NCBI GenBank assembly: GCA_021795235.1
Contig: JAJYPP010000003.1
Coordinates: 1 to 64,000 of the forward strand
Reading direction: 5' to 3'
From: a bacterium
Lineage (GTDB): Bacteria; Chloroflexota; Dormibacteria; Aeolococcales; Bog-877
Length of the DNA: 64,000 nt
A program made the position numbers and the translations under genes. The notes below the pieces were generated by a model. That model saw only the letters and a list, made by a program, of their open reading frames with translations. It ran no database searches and was not told the DNA's origin. Shown piece after piece: positions 35,954-43,270 of this stretch (position 1 is its first letter; each line of letters opens with the position of its first letter).

Positions 35954-37213
35954 CTAAGGCTCCAGCGGCAGCGGTGGGCCTCCAGGGGGCCAATTCACCG
36001 AGCGCCGGCGCCACAACGAGGCCCTGGAGACGCTCGTAAGCGCACAAACCACCACCGCCGCCACCACCACCAGCCCAAAGAACTCGACCTGGGGCAGATG
36101 GGTGGCACCCCAGGCCCCGACTACGGCCCCGGCCGCCCGTCCCATGTATTGGAACCAGAGGGCGGCGCCGAAGGCCTGCCCAATCCCGTCCCTGGGGGTG
36201 GTGGTCTGCAGCCGGTTCAGCCCCCACACCTCCTGGAGAGCCCCCGTCCCCGCGAACACCGCCAGCGCCACGACCACCCCCGCGGGGCCCAGCATCAGCC
36301 CCACGAACAGGGCAACGACCAGATGGAGGTAACCCACCACCAGCAGGCTGCGGCGCCTGACCTGGGGGTGGCGCAGCGCCAGAGCGCTCCCCAGCACTGA
36401 GGCTGCCCCGACAATCACGTACATCAACCCCACCTGGTTGGTGCCCAGGTGGAGGCCGTGGTGGACCAGGGGCACGAAGTACACCGTGATCACCGCTGCG
36501 ACCAGCGCTCCCAGCCCGGCCTGGATCACGAACAGCCCGATCGTGTTGTCGAGCAGGAGGAGATCAAAGCCACGCCGCAGCGATCTCCAGCCCTGTATGG
36601 CGGCGGCGGCACCGGGTCGGATCACAGATGGCTGCGGCCCAACTCGAGCCAGCAGCGCCGCCGAAGCCAGGAAGGTGGCGCCGTCGATGAGGATGAGCAT
36701 CGAGGGCGTGACAAACAGCAGCAGCAGCGCCCCCAGCGCTGGAGCCACCAGAATTGACGACTCCGACGCGACGGAGAGCAGGCTGCTGCCAGCGGGCACC
36801 AGGCGGCTGGGAAGGACCACAGGGACCAGCCGCCGCCTCCCCGGATCGTAGAGGGCGCTGGCGGTTCGGCTGGCCGCCAGCGCCACGACCACCACCCACA
36901 GGATGTTGGCATGGGCCCCGACCATGATCAGGGCCGCCAGACCTGCTCGCCACACATCGAGAGCCACCAGCCTTCGGCGCCGATCCCCCCGATCTCCGAG
37001 CTGGCCCCCGAAGGGCAGCAACGCCAGCAGGGGGATCGTCTGAAAGGCGACCACGATGCCGATCCCTGCCTGTCCCCCGATCCGGTAGGCGATTATCAGC
37101 AGAGCGGGGAGCGTGAGGAAGTCTCCGTACCAAGACAAGACCCCCGCCAGCCAGAGCGATCTGAACCCAGGGACTCGAAGAGGCGCCCATCGCCTGCTGG
37201 CGCGACCCCTCAA
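35954..37213 (-). CDS. Major facilitator superfamily transporter
   Basis: About twelve hydrophobic helices are visible in 419 aa. The loop after helix 2 has GGQLGDRGDRRRRLVALD, which is the MFS motif A (G-x3-D-R-x-G-R-R). The layout resembles drug or siderophore exporters of the EntS/MefA type, but the substrate is not readable. The start at 37213 is an alternative codon. It lies 31 nt before spoVS on the same strand, so some read-through is possible. Confidence 0.82.
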   Translation of the reverse strand: MRGRASRRWAPLRVPGFRSLWLAGVLSWYGDFLTLPALLIIAYRIGGQAGIGIVVAFQTIPLLALLPFGGQLGDRGDRRRRLVALDVWRAGLAALIMVGAHANILWVVVVALAASRTASALYDPGRRRLVPVVLPSRLVPAGSSLLSVASESSILVAPALGALLLLFVTPSMLILIDGATFLASAALLARVGPQPSVIRPGAAAAIQGWRSLRRGFDLLLLDNTIGLFVIQAGLGALVAAVITVYFVPLVHHGLHLGTNQVGLMYVIVGAASVLGSALALRHPQVRRRSLLVVGYLHLVVALFVGLMLGPAGVVVALAVFAGTGALQEVWGLNRLQTTTPRDGIGQAFGAALWFQYMGRAAGAVVGAWGATHLPQVEFFGLVVVAAVVVCALTSVSRASLWRRRSVNWPPGGPPLPLEP

Positions 37214-37421
37214 CCCATCCTCCCTGCACAGTTCGACTCATCGGGCGAGCAGCCGACAGGGGCGAAGTGTACGCCCCAAAGTCCACGCAAATGCCAGCCC
37301 CTCCGGTAGCCTGTCCATCGCCTCAGGAACCTGCCGTCAGATGTTACCGATTCGTCACTCCGACTTCAAGGGCTCGTCACAACTGACCGTTCCGTGACTA
37401 TTCTGTTTCTGAAGGGTTCTC

Positions 37422-37478
37422 ATGCCAAACATCGTGGCTAGGGACGTAGCAGTTCGTCGAAGGAGAGAATACACATGA
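37422..37478 (+). CDS. Micro-ORF 1 (18 aa), translationally coupled
   Basis: ATG at 37422 is preceded by GAAGGG (5 nt away) and encodes MPNIVARDVAVRRRREYT. Its stop overlaps the start of a second micro-ORF (ATGA). The peptide is basic. It could be a real small protein or a leader peptide; nothing in the sequence tells which. A pair of CGTCAC repeats (37353-37358 and 37375-37380) and a TATTCT hexamer (37399-37404) lie upstream. Confidence 0.4.
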   Translation: MPNIVARDVAVRRRREYT

Positions 37479-37507
37479 GCACTTGGGACTTCGCAGAGTG
37501 GCCTTGA
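37475..37507 (+). CDS. Micro-ORF 2 (10 aa) with good ribosome site
   Basis: AAGGAGAGA lies 6 nt before ATG at 37475, and the ORF reads MSTWDFAEWP before TGA. The peptide is unusually rich in Trp and acidic residues for so short a sequence. A strong terminator follows at 37550-37583, so a transcript of about 150-200 nt carrying both micro-ORFs is plausible. A leader or signal peptide function is speculation. Confidence 0.42.
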   Translation: MSTWDFAEWP

Positions 37508-37545
37508 TCTGACTTGTGGGCGGCTCTAGTAGTCGCTTGCCAGAG

Positions 37546-38976
37546 TCAGAAAGAGAGCATCTCCTCGGTGGGATGCTCTCTTTGGTTTGCTATCACCTCC
37601 AACTCATCGTTGCTGATCTTATCAAAGGCGGCTACGCACAGCGGGTCAAACTGGGTGCCCGAGCACCGCCGGACTTCCTCTCGGGCCGCGGCAACGCTCA
37701 TGCCCTGCCTGTAGGGCCGATCCGAAATCATGGCATCAAAGGCATCTGCGATGGTGAACAGCCGAGCACCTAAGGGGATGGCGCTCCCGCTGATCCCATT
37801 CGGGTAGCCCTTGCCGTCGTACCGTTCGTGGTGGTTCAGGATTATCTCCCTAGCCTTCTCCAACTGCTTCACGTCCGCCACCATCATGAAGCCGAGCTCT
37901 GGATGGGTGCGCATCACCGCCCACTCCTCCTCCGTCAAGGGCCCGGGCTTGTGAAGAATGGTGTCTGACACGCCTATCTTGCCTATGTCATGGAGTAGGG
38001 CGCCGTGGCACAGCCTAGTCAGCTCTTCTTCGGTGAAATTCAGGTTCCTGCCCATCAGTAACGAGTAGTCAACGACCCGGCGGCAGTGACCCTCTGTGTC
38101 CTTATCGCGAAGGTCGATCGCCTTGGACAGGCTGACCAATGTTGCGTTGAACCCGCTCCGCGCTTCTTGGACTCGGGCGTGTTGCTCGCGGATCCACCTG
38201 TTGGTAGCTGTCTGCACGATCGCTACAGGGGCCGCTAGGGTAACCAGGGCCGCGGGTGCGAAGATGCGGTAGCTGGCGGCAAGTACGCCTACGCCAGTGA
38301 GCCCATAGCCAATGTAGTAGGCAGACAATGGTGTTGCGCCTCGGACAAAGCCAATCAGGCTGAATCGCTTTGCCCCTCGCTCGGCTGCTAGAACCAGACC
38401 CAGAAGAAAGTAGTTGCTGGCCCACGCAACGAAGCCCCCTGCAGCGCCTGCCAGTACGAGGAGCCAGACGTCTGCTCCTGCCGCTCTGCGTAGAGCATCG
38501 AACACACCGTAGGCAGACCCGCAGACCAAGAACGTCATCGATGCATTGAAGAGCGTCTTGACCGACACGCCTCGCTTGGTCCATGTGCTGATGAGCACAG
38601 ACGCCAGAGTCGACGCAACAGCGGCTTGCATCCCCAGCAGGTAGACGGACCCGATGGTTGCATATGCCCTAGCGCTGAAGTTGATTTTCAGATTCCCGAA
38701 TTGGAAGGGCACAGCGCCACTTGACTCCAACAGGCCGACAAGTACAACCAGCAAACCTAGTGTGGCCCACTGGAATGGCGGCCTGACCCATAAGGATGCG
38801 ACAAGGACAGCGCAACCCGATACGGTCCCGACGACGAGATACACGCCAAGGGGCTCCCGGGGACTGGCTGGCCCTCTAGCGACCTGTACCCGCCGTCGCG
38901 GGGACCCTACCGACGAATCAGCACATCTGGGCTGGCGTGTATCCTGCCGTCGCGCCACTCTAGGAGGAGAACTCAT
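37546..38976 (-). CDS. Membrane-bound HD-GYP c-di-GMP phosphodiesterase
   Basis: About 270 residues with some eight hydrophobic helices (MASE-like sensor) are followed by an HD-GYP domain: AIDLRDKDTEGHCRRV, LLHDIGKIGVSD, HPELGFMMVADV, ILNHHERYDGKGYP and IADAFDAMISDRPYR. The HD, H-H-E and GYP residues for metal and c-di-GMP are all present, so hydrolysis of cyclic di-GMP is expected at the membrane. ATG at 38976 with GGAGAGG upstream is preferred to GTG at 38988. Base composition around it is lower in G+C than in the neighbours, hinting at acquisition. No GGDEF partner is in view. Confidence 0.9.
   Translation of the reverse strand: MSSPPRVARRQDTRQPRCADSSVGSPRRRVQVARGPASPREPLGVYLVVGTVSGCAVLVASLWVRPPFQWATLGLLVVLVGLLESSGAVPFQFGNLKINFSARAYATIGSVYLLGMQAAVASTLASVLISTWTKRGVSVKTLFNASMTFLVCGSAYGVFDALRRAAGADVWLLVLAGAAGGFVAWASNYFLLGLVLAAERGAKRFSLIGFVRGATPLSAYYIGYGLTGVGVLAASYRIFAPAALVTLAAPVAIVQTATNRWIREQHARVQEARSGFNATLVSLSKAIDLRDKDTEGHCRRVVDYSLLMGRNLNFTEEELTRLCHGALLHDIGKIGVSDTILHKPGPLTEEEWAVMRTHPELGFMMVADVKQLEKAREIILNHHERYDGKGYPNGISGSAIPLGARLFTIADAFDAMISDRPYRQGMSVAAAREEVRRCSGTQFDPLCVAAFDKISNDELEVIANQREHPTEEMLSF
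37550..37583. terminator. Intrinsic terminator, perfect 12-bp stem
   Basis: AAAGAGAGCATC (37550-37561) pairs perfectly with GATGCTCTCTTT (37572-37583). T-rich sequence follows on the plus strand, ending the micro-ORF transcript. It also covers the last codons of the convergent HD-GYP gene and could serve both. Confidence 0.85.
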
Positions 38977-39233
38977 CAGCCTCTCCACAAGACCCGACGC
39001 TCGCGCCCACAGATCTGCGGCTTCTCATCTGCCCTGTTAGGAAGGCCAATGTCTCCTTCTCCATCTCATATCCCGCCCGCTGGCCCTAGCTGTTCCAGAT
39101 CCTCCCTCCAGCGGACGCCCCGAAGTCTAGCCGCCGGTGGCATGCCACGTGCCCACTGGGAACGTTTTGCGGCACGCCTGTCACCAATTCGCCACAGAGA
39201 CCTGGTGCCGACGACCTGTCGGAACGGGACGAC

Positions 39234-40766
39234 CTACTTCGCGTAGTCGACCGAGCGGGTCTCACGAACCACGGTCACCTTGATGGTTCCCGGGTAGCTC
39301 ATCTCGCTCTCGATGCGCCTGGCGACATCTCGGGCCAGCACCACCGCGTGATCGTCCGTGATTCGCTCCGGGCGCACCAGGATTCGGATCTCCCGGCCGG
39401 CCTGGATTGCGAATGACCGTTCCACGCCGTCAAAGCCATTGGCGATCTCCTCCAGCTTCTCAAGGCGCTTTATGTAGCTGGCCAGGGTCTCGCGACGGGC
39501 CCCCGGCCGCGAGGCCGAGATCGCGTCCGCGCTGAGGACGATGAAGGCCAGGACTGTGCTGGGCTCGACGTCGTAGTGGTGGCACTGGACCGCATCGACG
39601 ACATCGGGATGGCGGCCCAACCGCTTCAGGATCTCGCCACCGATGATGGCATGGGAGCCCTCCACCTCGTGGTCCACCGCCTTGCCGATGTCGTGGAACA
39701 TTCCGGCTTCCTTGGCCAGATGCTCCTCTGCTCCAATCTCAGCGGCGATCATCCCGGACAGGTACGCGACTTCCTTGACGTGGGCCAGGACGTTCTGGCC
39801 GTAGCTGTAGCGGTAGCGCAGAGTGCCCACCAGCTTGATCAGCTCGGGATGCATCCCCTGCAGCCCCAACTCGAACAGCGCCTTCTCTCCCTCCTCGGCG
39901 ATCTTGGTGGCCACCTCCTCCCGGGATCTGCTGACCACCTCTTCGATCCTCGTTGGATGGATACGGCCGTCGCTGAGCAACTTGGTCAAGGTGACCCTGG
40001 CCACCTCGCGGCGGACCGGGTCGAAGCCGCTGAGGACCACCGTCTCCGGGGTATCGTCGATGATCAGGTCAACGCCCAGGGCACTCTCCAGGGCCCTGAT
40101 GTTGCGGCCCTCTCGGCCGATGATCCGCCCCTTGATCTCGTCGTTAGGAAGTGGCACCACCGACACCGACGTCTCTCCGGTCTGGTCAGCCGCGTGGCGT
40201 TGGATCGTGGTGACCAGGACCTCCCGGGCTCGGTCCTCGGCCTCGGCCTTGGCGTCCCCGACCGCATGCCGGATCAGCTCCGCCTTCTCCGCCACCAACT
40301 CCCGGTCCAGGGTGCCGAGTATCTCCTGGCGGGCCTGGTCGCGGCTGAGCTCCGCGACCCGCTGAAGCTCGAGCCCGACGCTGGCCTGGAGCGCTGCCAC
40401 TTGGGCACGCTCCTCCTCGACCGCTCGCAGCGTCGCCCCCACCGTCTCACTGCGCTGGAGCAGGTCCTGCTGCTGACGGTCGAGCTGCTCCTCCCGTTGG
40501 AGGATGCGCTGCTCCTGCCTGGCGATCTCAGAGCGGCGCTCCCGGAGCTCATCCTCTAGCTCGGTCCTGACTCGCAGCGCCTCCGCCTTGGCCTCAAGGC
40601 CGATCGCCCGACGCTCCCCCTCAATCTGGACTCGCTGGGCCCTAAGGTCCTCGAGCTCCTTGGCATTGCGCAGTCCGTTCTGCTTAGACGCCCGCAGCCC
40701 ATACACGATGGCCCCCGCGGCGACTATTGCCAAGACGACGACCAGCGCCACCAATGCGGCGGTCAT
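39234..40766 (-). CDS. rny: Ribonuclease Y
   Basis: RNase Y is a membrane-anchored endoribonuclease that starts mRNA decay. One N-terminal helix (ALVALVVVLAIVAAGAIVYG) is followed by a long coiled coil, a KH domain (GRIIGREGRNIRALE) and an HD domain (AGMFHDIGKAVDHEVEGSH). The total of about 510 aa is normal. ATG at 40766 with GAGGTGA just before it seems better than GTG at 40775. The window also encodes RNase J and PNPase, giving a Gram-positive-type decay set. Confidence 0.95.
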   Translation of the reverse strand: MTAALVALVVVLAIVAAGAIVYGLRASKQNGLRNAKELEDLRAQRVQIEGERRAIGLEAKAEALRVRTELEDELRERRSEIARQEQRILQREEQLDRQQQDLLQRSETVGATLRAVEEERAQVAALQASVGLELQRVAELSRDQARQEILGTLDRELVAEKAELIRHAVGDAKAEAEDRAREVLVTTIQRHAADQTGETSVSVVPLPNDEIKGRIIGREGRNIRALESALGVDLIIDDTPETVVLSGFDPVRREVARVTLTKLLSDGRIHPTRIEEVVSRSREEVATKIAEEGEKALFELGLQGMHPELIKLVGTLRYRYSYGQNVLAHVKEVAYLSGMIAAEIGAEEHLAKEAGMFHDIGKAVDHEVEGSHAIIGGEILKRLGRHPDVVDAVQCHHYDVEPSTVLAFIVLSADAISASRPGARRETLASYIKRLEKLEEIANGFDGVERSFAIQAGREIRILVRPERITDDHAVVLARDVARRIESEMSYPGTIKVTVVRETRSVDYAK

Positions 40767-40822
40767 TGTGCTCACCTCGCAGTTCCGGGCAGCAGGCTAG
40801 GCACCAGCCCGTCCCGGTGAAA

Positions 40823-40841
40823 CCCTCCCAAACTCGGAGGG
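40823..40841 (-). terminator. Terminator hairpin downstream of recA
   Basis: On the minus strand CCCTCC and GGAGGG form a 6-bp stem followed by TTTC. It lies about 90 nt after the recA stop codon and before rny, and is likely the recA terminator. Confidence 0.55.
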
Positions 40842-40930
40842 AAGAAGAAATTCAACTAGAACCTGTGGCATTCTACCGCTTGGGCACCGGCCCATAGGGG
40901 AAGGACGCGGTCCAGTTGGTCCGCCCGCGG

Positions 40931-42049
40931 TCAGGAGATGAGCGCTGCCGCCGCCGGCTCCTCACCCTCGGGGAGGTCGGCCACAGGATCGCCGAGGACG
41001 GCCTGCCGCACCTTTTGGGCTATCTCCTGGGTGAGCTCTGAGTTCCCTCGCAACAGATCCCGAACATTCTCCCGCCCTTGGCCAAGCCGGGTCTCCCCGT
41101 AGCTGAACCAGGCCCCGCTCTTCTCCACGACCCCCGCCTCCAGGGCTGCGTCGAGAACACTCCCTTCGTAGGAGATCCCCTCGTTGTAGAGAAGGTCCAG
41201 CTCGGCGGTCCGGAAGGGAGCGGCCACCTTGTTCTTCACGACCCTGACCTTGACCCGGCTCCCGATCACATCCATGCCCTGCTTCAGGGACTCGATCCGA
41301 CGGATGTCGATCCGCACCGAGGCATAGAACTTGAGGGCGCGACCGCCGCTGGTCACCTCGGGGTTGCCGAACATGACGCCCACCTTCTCCCGAAGCTGGT
41401 TTATGAAGATGACCGAACAGTTGGACCTGCTGATGGCCCCGGTCAGCTTGCGCATCGCCTGCGACATCAGTCGGGCCTGCAGGCCCACGTGGGTGTCCCC
41501 CATCTCCCCGTCGATCTCGGCCTTGGGAACCAGGGCTGCCACCGAGTCGATCACCACCACGTCCACGGCCTGGCTCCGCACCAGGGCTTCCACGATCTCC
41601 AGGGCCTGCTCGCCAGTGTCCGGCTGGGAGATGAGCAGGTCAGCCGTGTTGACCCCGATCTTGGCCGCGTAGGCCGGGTCCAGGGCATGCTCCGCGTCGA
41701 TGAAGGCGGCCACCCCGCCCGCGCGCTGGGCCTCCGCCACCACGTGCAGGCTGAGACTGGTCTTGCCCGATGACTCCGGCCCGAAGATCTCCACGATGCG
41801 TCCTTTGGGGATCCCCCCAACCCCGAGGGCCAGGTCCAGGGTCAGAGCACCAGTCGAGATCACCTCGATTCCCCTCAGGCTGCTGGCGTCCCCCAGCCGC
41901 ATGATGGCGCCCTTCCCATAGCTGCGTTCGATCTGTCCCAGAGCGGCTGCCAGAGCCCGCTCCCGCTCGCTGTTCACCCGGGCCAACTCCTTGGAATCAC
42001 GCTTCTCAGTGCCGTTCAAGCGCCCTGAGATCTCGAGTGTAACGCTCAT
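40931..42049 (-). CDS. recA: Recombinase RecA
   Basis: RecA forms filaments on single-stranded DNA for homologous recombination and triggers LexA cleavage. Walker A is [14 protein letters not shown], Walker B lies in [11 protein letters not shown], and the DNA-binding loops include [14 protein letters not shown] and [18 protein letters not shown] at 42049, 9 nt after GGAGG, gives 372 aa; the frame to 42088 starts with TTG and is unlikely. A perfect LexA box lies 70-85 nt upstream. No intein is present. Confidence 0.97.
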   Translation of the reverse strand: MSVTLEISGRLNGTEKRDSKELARVNSERERALAAALGQIERSYGKGAIMRLGDASSLRGIEVISTGALTLDLALGVGGIPKGRIVEIFGPESSGKTSLSLHVVAEAQRAGGVAAFIDAEHALDPAYAAKIGVNTADLLISQPDTGEQALEIVEALVRSQAVDVVVIDSVAALVPKAEIDGEMGDTHVGLQARLMSQAMRKLTGAISRSNCSVIFINQLREKVGVMFGNPEVTSGGRALKFYASVRIDIRRIESLKQGMDVIGSRVKVRVVKNKVAAPFRTAELDLLYNEGISYEGSVLDAALEAGVVEKSGAWFSYGETRLGQGRENVRDLLRGNSELTQEIAQKVRQAVLGDPVADLPEGEEPAAAALIS

Positions 42050-42121
42050 CTGGGTGGCCTCCTCGTGGTTGTCGGGATTCGTGATCAAGGCGACCTGGCT
42101 GTGGCCCTGGGGCTGCTGACG

Positions 42122-42142
42122 GAACGCGTGTTCGTGATTGTA
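42122..42142 (-). promoter_or_regulatory. recA promoter element with perfect LexA box
   Basis: GAACGCGTGTTC (42122-42133) is a perfect GAAC-N4-GTTC site; on the coding strand it reads CGAACACGCGTTCC, matching the Bacillus/mycobacterial SOS consensus. A TACAAT -10 box lies 3 nt upstream of it at 42142-42137. This makes recA a likely LexA target. Confidence 0.88.
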
Positions 42143-42193
42143 GCAGCACCGGGCCGCACGGCGCAGCCCCTGGTCTCAAGAGTTGATGTCCGC

Positions 42194-42703
42194 TCAGAGC
42201 GCCAACTCCTGCTCCAACAGACCCAGGGCCAGTTCCACGGCCGCTGAGCGATTTGCCTCGCGGCCCAGGTCGTCGTCCCGCATTTCCAGTCGGGTGCCCC
42301 GACCCGACGCCACGGCCACGAAGATGAGCCCGGCCGGCTTGGTCTCGGAGGATCCCGGGCCCGCGACCCCGGTTATCCCCACCCCGATCCCCGCCCCCAT
42401 CAGCTCCCTGACCCCGGCCGCCATGGCGGCCGCGACCTGGGGGCTCACCGCACCCCAGCGGGTGAGCGTGGCGGCTGGGACCCCCAGGAGATTGTGCTTG
42501 CTCGAGTTGGCGTACGCGACCACCCCACCCAGGTAGACCGAGGAACTCCCCGGGACCGCCGTCAGGATCGCACCGAGCAGGCCACCGGTGCAGGACTCCG
42601 CGGTGGCGATGGTGGTCCTGGGCGGCCCCATGGCTCGGACCAAGACACGGCCTGCGCCTGGGAAGGACCCCTCCAGATCTCCTGCCTGGGCAGACCAGGT
42701 CAC
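42194..42703 (-). CDS. pncC: CinA C-terminal / PncC nicotinamide-nucleotide amidohydrolase
   Basis: The protein consists of the CinA C-terminal domain only: [24 protein letters not shown] is the active-site region and [20 protein letters not shown] the conserved end motif. The family deamidates nicotinamide mononucleotide in the pyridine nucleotide cycle. GTG at 42703 gives 169 aa. It lies immediately upstream of recA, a common arrangement. The N-terminal MoCF domain of full-length CinA is absent. Confidence 0.9.
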   Translation of the reverse strand: MTWSAQAGDLEGSFPGAGRVLVRAMGPPRTTIATAESCTGGLLGAILTAVPGSSSVYLGGVVAYANSSKHNLLGVPAATLTRWGAVSPQVAAAMAAGVRELMGAGIGVGITGVAGPGSSETKPAGLIFVAVASGRGTRLEMRDDDLGREANRSAAVELALGLLEQELAL

Positions 42704-42758
42704 GCCCGCTCTGCGGCTCCTCTAACCAACCGCCCGCGGCTGCTCCGGGGGCCGGTCG

Positions 42759-43253
42759 TCAACGGTAGTTGGTGAACTGGAGCGGCACCGGCAGTTCCAG
42801 CTGGCGAAGGTCCTGGATCACGGCTTGAAGGTTGTCCTTGTCCTTGCTGACCACCCGTAGCTCGTCTCCTTGGATCCGGACCTGCACTTTGGGGTGGCCC
42901 GCCTTGATCCGTTTGCTGAGATCACGGGCAGTGTCCTCGTCTATCCCCTTCTGGATCTTGAGAGCCTGGCGCACGTTGCCCTTGGCGGCGGGCTCGGGCT
43001 TGCCCGGCAGCAGAATCTTCAGCGAGAGGTTGCGCCGGATCAGCTTGCTCTTGAGCACGTCGAGCATGGCGTCGGCCCTCCCGTCTGAGGCCGCCAGCAG
43101 AACTATCTCCTTCTCCTGCAGCTCGATCTCCGCAGTCACGTCCTTGAAGTCGTAACGGGTCGCGATCTCGCGCCGGGCCTGCTCCACAGCGTTGACCAGC
43201 TCCTGCCGGTCGAAGTCGGACACCACGTCGAAGGAGTGTTCAGTACTTGCCAT
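42759..43253 (-). CDS. yajQ: YajQ family nucleotide-binding protein
   Basis: The 164-aa protein matches YajQ/DUF520 along its length: STEHSFDVVSDFDRQELVNA at the N-terminus, RYDFKDVTAEIEL and a C-terminal GDELRVVSKDKDNLQAVI. Members bind nucleotides, in Xanthomonas cyclic di-GMP, and RNA. Whether this one responds to c-di-GMP, which the HD-GYP enzyme at 37546 would control, is open. It lies 18 nt after ftsK and is probably co-transcribed. Confidence 0.92.
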   Translation of the reverse strand: MASTEHSFDVVSDFDRQELVNAVEQARREIATRYDFKDVTAEIELQEKEIVLLAASDGRADAMLDVLKSKLIRRNLSLKILLPGKPEPAAKGNVRQALKIQKGIDEDTARDLSKRIKAGHPKVQVRIQGDELRVVSKDKDNLQAVIQDLRQLELPVPLQFTNYR

Positions 43254-43270
43254 GCTGAAAGCGTAGCCGC

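Noticed and set aside
38977-39233. Possible c-di-GMP riboswitch upstream of the HD-GYP gene
   Set aside because: I looked for the GEMM core elements and tetraloop receptor pattern on the minus strand and found none.
39576-40559. Long plus-strand open frame opposite rny, and similar frames opposite recA, ftsK, pnp and sdhAB
   Set aside because: These are shadow frames of conserved genes; none shows a family motif or a ribosome site.
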